8,576 nt of DNA from Actinomycetota bacterium. Lineage in GTDB: Bacteria; Actinomycetota; Actinomycetes; Nanopelagicales; Nanopelagicaceae. The notes below the pieces were generated by a model that saw nothing but the letters and a program-made list of their open reading frames with translations, searched no databases and was not told the origin of the DNA. Positions 1-6,172 of this stretch are shown piece after piece. The number at the start of each line of letters is the position of its first letter. The first letter of the stretch is position 1. The stretch spans positions 1-8,576 of the forward strand of contig JAPLBI010000077.1 in the NCBI GenBank assembly GCA_026392815.1, read 5' to 3'. The translations under genes were made by a program, and so were the position numbers.

Positions 1-792
1 CTTCGCTATGAAGATCTTTCAACCTTTGGATTTAGACATATCGATGACTTCAATAAGGCGGTTCGCGCTGGGAAAGTAATCCCACCTCCAGGAAGTGATC
101 GCGTAGTAGAGCCATACCCTTACCTACTTGTAATCATTGATGAGCTTGCGGATTTAATGATGATTGCTGCGCGAGAAGTTGAAGAATCTGTTGTGCGAAT
201 TACTCAGCTGGCGCGATCTGCAGGAATCCACTTAGTACTTGCCGCCCAGCGCCCTTCAGTAGATGTTGTTACCGGCCTCATTAAGGCAAACGTTCCATCG
301 CGACTTTCATTTGCAACAAGTTCTCTAGCCGATAGCCGCGTTATCTTAGATAGCCCGGGTGCAGAAAAGCTTGTTGGACAAGGTGATGGTTTATTTATTC
401 CGATGGGCGCATCACGTGTCATCCGCATTCAAGGCGCTTATGTATCAGAGCGCGAAATCGAAGCAGTAACCAACCATGTTAAGAAGCAACTCTCGCCTCG
501 TTATCGTGAGGATGTTACCGTTGCACCGCAAACTTCAAAGATGGTTGATAAAGAGATTGGTGATGATTTAGATCTACTGCTTCAAGCGATTGAGTTGGTT
601 GTTGGTACACAATTTGGTTCGACTTCAATGCTGCAACGTAAACTTAGAGTCGGTTTTGCAAAGGCAGGTCGCTTGATGGATTTGATGGAGTCCCGAGGAA
701 TCGTTGGACCGTCAGAAGGTTCTAAGGCAAGAGTTGTGATGGTTAAGCCTGATGAACTCGATTCGGTTCTGGCCACGCTCCGCGATTACTAA
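1..792 (+). CDS. ftsK: DNA translocase FtsK, C-terminal part (5' end outside window)
   Basis: FtsK/SpoIIIE is a membrane-anchored hexameric ATPase that pumps DNA through the closing septum and helps resolve the terminus. Only the last 263 codons are present, open from base 1 in the frame that ends at TAA 790-792. The Walker B strand [14 protein letters not shown] is at fragment residues 41-54, with the acidic pair D47-E48. It is followed by the family signature [20 protein letters not shown] and the conserved DSRVILD segment. The last ~65 residues (from about 190) form the winged-helix gamma domain that reads polar KOPS-type sites, including the [21 protein letters not shown] stretch. Walker A and the N-terminal membrane domain lie upstream of the window. 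The C-terminus looks intact. The ATG at 157 is internal, not a start. Confidence 0.97.
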   Translation, partial: LRYEDLSTFGFRHIDDFNKAVRAGKVIPPPGSDRVVEPYPYLLVIIDELADLMMIAAREVEESVVRITQLARSAGIHLVLAAQRPSVDVVTGLIKANVPSRLSFATSSLADSRVILDSPGAEKLVGQGDGLFIPMGASRVIRIQGAYVSEREIEAVTNHVKKQLSPRYREDVTVAPQTSKMVDKEIGDDLDLLLQAIELVVGTQFGSTSMLQRKLRVGFAKAGRLMDLMESRGIVGPSEGSKARVVMVKPDELDSVLATLRDY

Positions 793-932
793 AGAGCGGT
801 GCCAGTAACCAAATAGGGGACTACCTCAAGGGGTGATTTCACTCAGGATTCACGTATACGGCTATCGTTGGGGTGATCGCGGTTCTAGACTTTACCCACC
901 GGTAATTCCAATTCTGAGCATTGCGAGTAATG

Positions 933-1676
933 ATGTCCTTAGGTGAATTCATGCAGGGTGCGCGCGAAAGCGCTGGCCTAAGCATTGACGAACTCGCATC
1001 ACGCTTAAGTATTCGTGCCGGCTTACTTACGGAGATGGAAAAGAATAACTTCATCCATTGCGGTGGCGACACTTATGCACGCGGACATCTTCGCAACATT
1101 GCAGTTCACATATTTGTTGAGCCACAGACTCTAATTGATCTTTACAACGAAGAGCACTCCATTGAATCTCGAAAGATTCACGATATGTTGGTAGAAAACA
1201 ACGTGGCTCGCATGCCGACCGAACGTAAAACGGTTAAGCCCAAGTCGCTTGTTATCGCTTCAGTGATTCTCTTATCTGCAATTGCAGTAGGTCAAATCAT
1301 TATTTCGAATTCTGAAACCACGGTAACACCAGTTGTGACGACAACTCCATCTGCAACGCCAACACCTTCGGCTTCCGCCTCAGAAGCGGCTACAGAACCT
1401 GTCGCAACCGAAAGCGTTCCTGCTGCAACTAATGGAGAAATGAAGTTAACTATTTCGGCAACGCGGGGAAGTTCAAATATTCATGTCGTCGCAGGCGGCA
1501 AAACACTTTTTCAAGACCCGATCTTTCAAGGCGATACCAAGAGCTTTAGCGCTCCAACATCTATCAGTGTTTATCTAAGCAATGCGGGAGATCTTGATTT
1601 AACGCTAAATGGTCAGAAATTAGCGCCGCTAGGTGCTCGTAACCAGGAGATTCGTAAGACTTTTAGATCCAAGTAA
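933..1676 (+). CDS. RodZ-like membrane-anchored helix-turn-helix protein
   Basis: About 247 residues with a RodZ-type layout. An N-terminal cytoplasmic Cro-like HTH (residues ~1-65) contains the segment CGGDTYARGHLRNIA, typical of the actinobacterial HTH_25 family. A single membrane helix follows at ~105-124, then a Ser/Thr/Pro/Ala-rich linker and a C-terminal beta-rich domain (~170-247) resembling DUF4115. RodZ proteins link the cell-shape machinery to the membrane; in rod-less actinobacteria the role is less clear, so a shape or regulatory function is inference. Start choice: TTG 921, ATG 930 and ATG 933 are all in frame. ATG 933 gives the family-like MSLGEFM start with a GAG 5 nt upstream, but none has a strong ribosome site. 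It lies between ftsK and rimO, as in many actinobacteria. Confidence 0.85.
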   Translation: MSLGEFMQGARESAGLSIDELASRLSIRAGLLTEMEKNNFIHCGGDTYARGHLRNIAVHIFVEPQTLIDLYNEEHSIESRKIHDMLVENNVARMPTERKTVKPKSLVIASVILLSAIAVGQIIISNSETTVTPVVTTTPSATPTPSASASEAATEPVATESVPAATNGEMKLTISATRGSSNIHVVAGGKTLFQDPIFQGDTKSFSAPTSISVYLSNAGDLDLTLNGQKLAPLGARNQEIRKTFRSK

Positions 1677-1689
1677 TCTCTGCACGCTG

Positions 1690-1702
1690 TACCATCTGAC
1701 AA
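1690..1702 (+). promoter_or_regulatory. Possible leaderless -10 box before rimO
   Basis: TACCAT (1690-1695) fits the TAnnnT core of an actinobacterial -10 element and ends 7 nt before ATG 1703. No Shine-Dalgarno sequence precedes this ATG. This spacing is what a leaderless transcript would need. No -35 element is evident, and the 26-nt gap after the previous gene could equally be read through. Confidence 0.3.
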
Positions 1703-2940
1703 ATGAGTCGGACAGTTGCAATAGTCACCATGGGCTGCGCCCGTAATGAAGTCGACTCCGAAGAGCTTGCTGGCCGTTTAGCAGCCGATGGCTGGACTCT
1801 GGTCAGCGAAGTCGAAGATGCCGAAGTCGCCGTTGTAAATACCTGCGGCTTTATCGAATCTGCAAAGAAGGATTCAATTGATGCGTTGCATCAATTGTTT
1901 CTGGAAATGCACATACACCACACGTTCCACGCGATCGCCGCTCACTTCTGCCAATTGCACCAGCAGATCGTCCCGCTGCTCGACAAGAAGCGATCGATGA
2001 GTCTTATGCATCTTCACTCGGCGCAGGTGGTTCGCTCTTTCGCAAACGTTTAGGTAACGCTCCATGGGCGCCGCTAAAGATTGCCTCCGGTTGTGATCGC
2101 CGTTGTTCATTTTGTGCGATTCCATATTTCCGCGGTTCATTTATCTCACGCAAGCCAACCGAGATAATAGAAGAAGGAAAATGGCTCGCCAAGAACGGCG
2201 TCACCGAGCTCTTCTTAGTTAGCGAAAATACGACTTCATATGGAAAAGATCTCGGTGATCTAAAGTTAATGGAGAAGATACTTCCTGACTTTGCTGCGAT
2301 CGAGGGCATCGAGAGAGTTCGCCTTTCCTATCTGCAGCCAGCCGAGATGCGTCCATCGTTGCTACAAGCGATGATTGAAAATGAAAAAGTTGCTCCATAT
2401 TTTGATCTCTCATTCCAGCACACCAGCCCTACGGTGTTGCGCCGCATGCGCCGCTTTGGTGATTCTGAAAAATTCTTGCATTTGATTGCTCAGATCAGAG
2501 CGCTCTCGCCTGAGGCAGGTATCCGCTCTAACTTTATCGTTGGCTTTCCGGGGGAGACGCAAGAAGATTATGACGATCTCGCAGACTTCATTAGCACCGC
2601 TAAATTAGATGCGATCGGTATCTTTGGATATTCTGATGAAGACAATACTGAGGCCCTTGATCTCACAGATAAAGTTGCCGAAGAAGTTATCCGCGAACGC
2701 GTAGAGGCTTTATCTTCATTGGCCGATGAGATGGTTTCCATGCGCGCAGCAGCCCGTATTGGCGAGAATGTGCGCGTCCTTATTGAAGATGAAGAGCTAC
2801 AAGAAGGTCGCGCCGCACACCAAGGCCCAGAAGTCGACGGCACAACTTCATTTATTGGCACCAAGTTCAAGGTTGGCCAATACATTGATGCTGTGGTGAT
2901 CGATTCAATGGGCGCAGATTTGGTGGCGCGTGCGCTGTGA
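1703..2940 (+). pseudogene. rimO: Ribosomal protein S12 methylthiotransferase RimO, internal deletion plus frameshift
   Basis: RimO is a radical-SAM enzyme with two 4Fe-4S clusters that methylthiolates an aspartate of ribosomal protein S12. The 5' piece starts at ATG 1703 and reads as a good MTTase domain through C12 ([11 protein letters not shown]) and C48 ([17 protein letters not shown]). From about base 1889 it turns into meaningless sequence and stops at 2051-2053. RimO homology resumes in another frame from about 1888-1894 ([18 protein letters not shown]). It continues through the radical-SAM motif CDRRCSFC (2092-2115), NFIVGFPGET and the TRAM region, to TGA 2938-2940. Compared with the family, about 45-50 residues between the two pieces are absent, including the expected third MTTase cysteine. 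The 3' piece has no ATG, GTG or TTG before 2269, and that start would lose the radical-SAM cysteines, so no functional product is expected as written. The cause may be true decay or an assembly error. Confidence 0.9.
1875..1897. repeat. 10-bp perfect inverted repeat at the rimO breakpoint
   Basis: The arms CAATTGATGC (1875-1884) and GCATCAATTG (1888-1897) are perfect inverse complements separated by GTT. RimO homology leaves one frame at about 1889 and resumes in another at about 1888-1894, so the missing codons map to this hairpin. One arm comes from the left flank and one from the right flank of the missing segment. Confidence 0.9.
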
Positions 2941-3488
2941 GAGTCCCCGCCTTCATAACTCCTAACTCTTTAACTATCGCACGACTTCTACTAATTCCCT
3001 TTGGCGCGGTAGCCCTCTTCATGAACGGGGGAGATGATTACAACTGGCAGATTATTTCGTGGTGGATATTTTTCATCTTAGGTCTGACCGATATTGTCGA
3101 TGGCAAGTTAGCGCGCAGTCGCCAGCAAATAACTGAGCTAGGTAAATTCCTAGATCCGGTTGCGGATAAGGCGATGGTCGGAACGGCGATGATCTGCCTA
3201 TCAATTCTCGACCGCATGCCTTGGTGGATCACAATCGTGATCTTGGCTCGCGAAATAGGAATAACCTTCTTTAGATTAGCCATTGTTAAGCGGGGAGTAA
3301 TTCCAGCGAATAAGGGCGGAAAGATAAAGGCTGCCTTCCAAGGTTTCGGAACAGGTTTCTATGTTCTGCCGCTAGATCCTTCGCTCTATTGGTTCCGTGA
3401 TGGATTTATGTATATTGCGATCGCACTCACTATCGTGACCGGTGCTTACTATGTACGATCTGCTTTTAGACCACAGTCCACTAATTAG
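2937..3488 (+). CDS. pgsA: CDP-alcohol phosphatidyltransferase, probable phosphatidylglycerophosphate synthase
   Basis: A 183-residue polytopic inner-membrane enzyme that joins a CDP-diacylglycerol to an alcohol, most likely glycerol-3-phosphate, in anionic phospholipid synthesis. The family motif D-x2-D-G-x2-A-R-x8-G-x3-D-x3-D is complete: D52, D55-G56, A59-R60, G69, D73 and D77 (metal and CDP binding). About five to six hydrophobic segments are visible, and the N-terminus (TPNSLTIARLLLIP) is typical of PgsA. The GTG start at 2937 overlaps the rimO TGA by 3 nt, as expected for translational coupling. The premature stop in the broken rimO could therefore affect its expression. The substrate is inferred from the location beside rimO and cinA, the normal actinobacterial pgsA site; a related CDP-alcohol enzyme cannot be excluded. 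Confidence 0.92.
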   Translation: MRVPAFITPNSLTIARLLLIPFGAVALFMNGGDDYNWQIISWWIFFILGLTDIVDGKLARSRQQITELGKFLDPVADKAMVGTAMICLSILDRMPWWITIVILAREIGITFFRLAIVKRGVIPANKGGKIKAAFQGFGTGFYVLPLDPSLYWFRDGFMYIAIALTIVTGAYYVRSAFRPQSTN

Positions 3489-3505
3489 ATTAATTCGGAG
3501 CTACT

Positions 3506-4000
3506 ATGGAGCTTTCAAAAGAGATTCTCGGCCTTGTCTCCGATATCCATGACTCGCTGCGCACTCGTGGCGAAACTCTCTCCACCGCAGAATCGCTTAC
3601 TGCAGGCGGGCTAAGCAACGCGCTAACAATTGTCCCGGGCGCCTCAGATGTTTTTCTTGGATCACTAACTGCTTATCGGCCCGAGATAAAAGTTTCGCAC
3701 TTGGGCGTAGATGAATCAGTGATTGCAGAACGCTCAGTTGTCAGCGAAGAAGTTGCAATTGCTATGGGGCACGGCGCCAATAAATCATTTGGTTCCACCT
3801 GGGCGATTGCAACCACTGGCGTCGCAGGACCTGGGCCATCCGATGGCTCCGATGCCGGCCGAGTTTTCGTAGCCTTCGTTGGCCCGATAGTTCAAGTAAT
3901 AGAACTTTCGCTCTCTGGTGAACGTGAAGTTGTGCGAAACGCCACCGTAGCAAGCGCGATCGCCTCATTTGCGCGTATCCTTAGACAACGCGATAAATAA
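3506..4000 (+). CDS. pncC: Nicotinamide-nucleotide amidase (CinA C-terminal family, PncC)
   Basis: A 164-residue stand-alone CinA C-terminal domain without the N-terminal MoCF-like domain. PncC deamidates nicotinamide mononucleotide to nicotinic acid mononucleotide, recycling the pyridine nucleotide released, for example, by NAD-dependent DNA ligase. Family signatures are [11 protein letters not shown] (residues ~26-36), the [10 protein letters not shown] segment with its Tyr/Lys pair, and the TTGVAGP loop. Length is normal for the stand-alone form. ATG 3506 is preceded by CGGAG (3496-3500) with a 5-nt spacer. The gene follows pgsA by 17 nt and precedes the ClgR-type regulator by 17 nt (to ATG 4018), the classic actinobacterial pgsA-cinA-clgR operon. 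It is often annotated as competence/damage-inducible protein CinA. Confidence 0.93.
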   Translation: MELSKEILGLVSDIHDSLRTRGETLSTAESLTAGGLSNALTIVPGASDVFLGSLTAYRPEIKVSHLGVDESVIAERSVVSEEVAIAMGHGANKSFGSTWAIATTGVAGPGPSDGSDAGRVFVAFVGPIVQVIELSLSGEREVVRNATVASAIASFARILRQRDK

Positions 4001-4002
4001 GA

Positions 4003-4008
4003 GAAGGG
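4003..4008 (+). promoter_or_regulatory. Ribosome binding site of clgR, decides the start
   Basis: GAAGGG ends directly before ATG 4009, leaving no spacer, but lies 9 nt before the in-frame ATG at 4018. Spacing therefore favours 4018, which gives the start [13 protein letters not shown]. Confidence 0.6.
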
Positions 4009-4017
4009 ATGACCACC

Positions 4018-4284
4018 ATGGCGCTACTACGCACTGCCGTTGGCCAGACCCTGCGCGCAGCCCGCACTGAACAGTCACGCACTCTGCGCGATGTCGCACG
4101 CGAAGCACGTGTCTCACTCGGTTACCTCTCTGAAGTAGAACGCGGCCAAAAGGAAGCATCCTCAGAACTTTTAAATGCAATCTGTGAAGCGCTAGATCTA
4201 ACTCTTTCTTCTGTGATTACCAACGTCTCACTTGAGCTCAAGTCTCAAGAGAGTGCGAAGTTGTCCGTTGTCGACGCAGCCTAA
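4018..4284 (+). CDS. clgR: ClgR-type XRE-family transcriptional activator
   Basis: An 88-residue DNA-binding protein with a Cro/CI-type HTH. The segment [20 protein letters not shown] is the hallmark of actinobacterial ClgR, which activates clp protease and other proteostasis genes. It sits immediately after cinA, its standard neighbour. The protein is shorter than the ~105-125 residues usual for ClgR; the HTH is intact and the C-terminal tail is reduced. It ends in two alanines (VVDAA), the kind of tail required for ClpP-dependent turnover of Streptomyces ClgR, so autoregulation through proteolysis is plausible. ATG 4009 is an alternative start, but the ribosome site favours 4018. The 3' end overlaps the start region of the following TetR gene. 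The regulon in this organism is inferred, not visible. Confidence 0.85.
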   Translation: MALLRTAVGQTLRAARTEQSRTLRDVAREARVSLGYLSEVERGQKEASSELLNAICEALDLTLSSVITNVSLELKSQESAKLSVVDAA

Positions 4285-4795
4285 GTACGCCACCCAAGGT
4301 GCAACCCACCGCCGTACCGAGAGCGCAATTTTAGAAGGCGCTAAAAAATTAATTTCACAATTTGGTTTATCAAATATCTCCATGATCGAAATCGCAGATG
4401 CTTCACAGGTATCCCGCGCAACTTTATATAACCATTACCGCGATAAATCAGCGGTGATCTCTGCGTTAATCACCGCAGAAGTAGCATTCATGATTGACCT
4501 GGCAAACAAGGCAGGAACTCCAGCTGATGCCTTGGAAAAACTCTCTCTGTACGTTTCAACAGATGGCGCGCTATCTGCGATGCGCATTCACGATAAAGCA
4601 GCACTTACCGAGATGCTCTCTCACGCAGAACACCCCCTTTATCTCGAACTGGCAAAGTGTTTGTACAACGCAACTAAATCTGCAGCAGGCACAGGCGTTG
4701 CTATGCGTTGGCTGATGGGGCAAGCGATGCAACCACTAACCCCGGCTCAGTCTCGCGAACAAGCCGAACTCCTAGTCGATCGCACCCTCTTTTAA
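4268..4795 (+). CDS. TetR/AcrR-family transcriptional regulator
   Basis: About 175 residues. The N-terminal TetR HTH is clear: [20 protein letters not shown] followed by [20 protein letters not shown] (residues ~20-63), with the family's conserved LYNHYRDK recognition-helix end. The C-terminal ligand/dimer domain is diverged, rather short and not assignable, so ligand and targets are unknown. Start choice is uncertain: TTG 4232, GTG 4253 and TTG 4268 are in frame, and none has a convincing ribosome site. TTG 4268 is chosen because it minimises overlap with clgR (17 nt) and gives the natural-looking N-terminus [10 protein letters not shown]. Overlap implies co-transcription and probable translational coupling with clgR. 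A TetR gene between clgR and DUF3046 is an addition to the core actinobacterial order. Confidence 0.82.
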   Translation: MSTQPKYATQGATHRRTESAILEGAKKLISQFGLSNISMIEIADASQVSRATLYNHYRDKSAVISALITAEVAFMIDLANKAGTPADALEKLSLYVSTDGALSAMRIHDKAALTEMLSHAEHPLYLELAKCLYNATKSAAGTGVAMRWLMGQAMQPLTPAQSREQAELLVDRTLF

Positions 4796-4800
4796 ATTTT

Positions 4801-4813
4801 AACTATCGATTAA
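4801..4813 (+). promoter_or_regulatory. Possible leaderless -10 box before the DUF3046 gene
   Basis: AACTAT (4801-4806) ends 7 nt before ATG 4814, in an AT-rich 18-nt gap with no Shine-Dalgarno sequence. It matches only the second and last positions of the -10 core firmly, so this is tentative. Confidence 0.2.
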
Positions 4814-5011
4814 ATGCGTATTTCTGATCTTCGTGAACGTTTAACTCTCTCATTCGGAGAGCAATGGGCTCCTTCCTTCTGCAAAGACATTGCAATTACT
4901 GAACTCGGCAGTAAGAGCGTGGATGAAGCGTTGCAATCTGGGCTTGAACCTCATGAAATATGGCGTGCAGTATGTGCTGCCTACCCAAATGAGACTGTTA
5001 AATATAAGTAA
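4814..5011 (+). CDS. DUF3046 family small protein
   Basis: A 65-residue soluble protein of unknown function. It matches the actinobacterial DUF3046 pattern: MRISDLRERL at the start, FGEQWAPSFCKDI in the middle, ELGSKSVDEALQSGLEP and the C-terminal IWRAVCAAY motif. In most actinobacteria this gene directly precedes recA. Here the next gene is instead an exported rhodanese after a 198-bp gap. It may be transcribed with TetR (18-nt gap) or from its own leaderless promoter. No catalytic motif is apparent, and no function is proposed. Confidence 0.88.
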   Translation: MRISDLRERLTLSFGEQWAPSFCKDIAITELGSKSVDEALQSGLEPHEIWRAVCAAYPNETVKYK

Positions 5012-5070
5012 CCATAAGTAGATCGCATCTGCAAATAATTGGCGTGTTGCGTTTAGCAAGTTAACAATCT

Positions 5071-5090
5071 ATGTTTCCACCATGTTTACA
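5071..5090. repeat. Helically phased ATGTTT direct repeat in the sulfur-operon upstream region
   Basis: ATGTTTcCA (5071-5079) and ATGTTTaCA (5082-5090) differ at one base and are 11 bp apart, one DNA turn. The second copy overlaps the left arm of the inverted repeat at 5083-5124, which suggests a compound regulator site. Confidence 0.5.
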
Positions 5091-5124
5091 AAGCGTCGCG
5101 TAATTGATTTCTGCCGTGTAAACA
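5083..5124. promoter_or_regulatory. Candidate operator: 8-bp inverted repeat TGTTTACA / TGTAAACA
   Basis: TGTTTACA (5083-5090) and TGTAAACA (5117-5124) are perfect inverse complements, 34 bp centre to centre (about three turns). They lie 86 bp upstream of the rhodanese start and about 60 bp upstream of the likely -10 box, a position that suits an activator or a looping regulator. The binding protein is unknown. Confidence 0.4.
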
Positions 5125-5160
5125 CTTCTGCCTGCTGATTTTAAGCAAGCCATCAAACCT

Positions 5161-5205
5161 TTTATTTCAGCCAATTTTCCATGTATAAAACTATTTTAAG
5201 GAGAG
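5161..5205 (+). promoter_or_regulatory. Promoter and ribosome site of the rhodanese-transporter operon
   Basis: TATAAA (5184-5189), with a weak TTTATT (5161-5166) 17 nt upstream, could form -10/-35 elements and give a very short leader. AAGGAGAG (5198-5205) is the strongest Shine-Dalgarno sequence in the window, with a 4-nt spacer to ATG 5210, suggesting high expression of the exported sulfurtransferase. Confidence 0.5.
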
Positions 5206-5209
5206 AAGT

Positions 5210-6172
5210 ATGTTTAAGAATTTAGTAGTTCGACCGAAGAATATTGTTGTTGCTTTACTTAGCCTGGGCTTAGCCGCCGGCGTGACTGTTGCACCTGCCA
5301 ATGCAGCTCCAAAGAACCTAGCCCGCTCTGTTGTTCAGACCGACTGGCTAGAGAAGAATTTGGATAACCCAGATGTGAAGATCATCGAAGTAAGCACTGA
5401 GGCTGGTCTTTACGAGCGCGGACATATCAAGAACGCTGTTAAGTTCAACTGGTACACAGATCTTGTTGAAGTTGTAAACCGTGACATCGTCGCTGGCGCA
5501 CGTTTTCAGAAGTTAGCTCGCGCCGCCGGTATCAATAAGAATTCAACTGTGGTTCTCTATGGAGATAAGAACAACTGGTTTGCGGCTTGGGGTGCGTGGA
5601 TCTTCAACACCTACGGTATTGAAGATGTTCGACTAGTAGATGGCGGACGCGTTAAGTGGGAGAAGGATGGTCGCCCTTTCACGACTGTTGTTCCAACACC
5701 AAAAGAAGGAAACTTCGTTGCAACTAAGGCTGATAAATCAATCCGCGCAACTTTGATTCGCGATGTACTTCCTGCCGTTCGCAAGAAGGGTTCAGCAGAT
5801 TTGGTTGATATTCGCTCAGCTGATGAGTACAACGGCAAGATCTTTGCTCCAGCCGGATTCCAGGAGTTAGCTGTTCGAGCAGGACATATCCCAGGTGCCG
5901 TTAATGTGCCGTGGGGTGCAAACGTTAATGCTGATGGAACATTCAAAAGCGTTGCAGATCTCAAGAAGCTCTACGCCGATAAGGGGATTGATGGCAAGAA
6001 GCCAATCATTACCTATTGCCGCATTGGTGAGCGTTCATCGCTTACTTGGTTCGTACTTAGCGAAATCCTTGGATATGAAGTTAAGAACTATGACGGTTCT
6101 TGGACTGAATACGGAAATGGCGTTGGAAATCCAATTAACAACCCAGCCGGAACTATTTGGGGAGCAGCGTAA
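5210..6172 (+). CDS. Exported two-domain thiosulfate sulfurtransferase (rhodanese)
   Basis: A 320-residue tandem-rhodanese protein of the SseA/CysA2 type. Such enzymes move sulfane sulfur from thiosulfate or 3-mercaptopyruvate, through a cysteine persulfide, to an acceptor. A Sec signal peptide is clear: basic RPK, hydrophobic core (~11-27) and ANA-AP cleavage site after residue 32, so the mature enzyme works outside the membrane. The N-terminal rhodanese domain (~35-165) has Asp in the YGDKNN loop instead of a catalytic Cys and is structural. The C-terminal domain (~190-310) has the active loop CRIGERS with C270, the only cysteine in the protein. The CRxGxRS loop favours thiosulfate over mercaptopyruvate. 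ATG 5210 has a strong ribosome site. Its stop overlaps the next gene, a YeeE/TsuA-type transporter, which supports a thiosulfate role. Confidence 0.93.
   Translation: MFKNLVVRPKNIVVALLSLGLAAGVTVAPANAAPKNLARSVVQTDWLEKNLDNPDVKIIEVSTEAGLYERGHIKNAVKFNWYTDLVEVVNRDIVAGARFQKLARAAGINKNSTVVLYGDKNNWFAAWGAWIFNTYGIEDVRLVDGGRVKWEKDGRPFTTVVPTPKEGNFVATKADKSIRATLIRDVLPAVRKKGSADLVDIRSADEYNGKIFAPAGFQELAVRAGHIPGAVNVPWGANVNADGTFKSVADLKKLYADKGIDGKKPIITYCRIGERSSLTWFVLSEILGYEVKNYDGSWTEYGNGVGNPINNPAGTIWGAA

Noticed and set aside
793..932. Gap after ftsK searched for a terminator, promoter or small gene
   Set aside because: Only short weak palindromes such as GTGA-TT-TCAC, no T-tract, and no -35/-10 pair with acceptable spacing.
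1889..2053. Novel C-terminal extension of the 5' rimO piece, or programmed frameshifting
   Set aside because: The same bases encode RimO-like residues in another frame. Codons for the third cluster cysteine are physically absent, so frameshifting could not restore the enzyme, and no slippery site is evident.
1874..2140. Minus-strand open frame across the rimO breakpoint
   Set aside because: No recognisable motif. Plus-strand frames carry strong RimO homology over most of it, so it is a shadow and not an inserted gene.
5012..5082. Remnant of recA or a riboswitch in the gap after DUF3046
   Set aside because: No RecA-like residues in any frame and no recognisable aptamer elements; only small AT-rich repeats (ATAAGTA twice, 10 bp apart).
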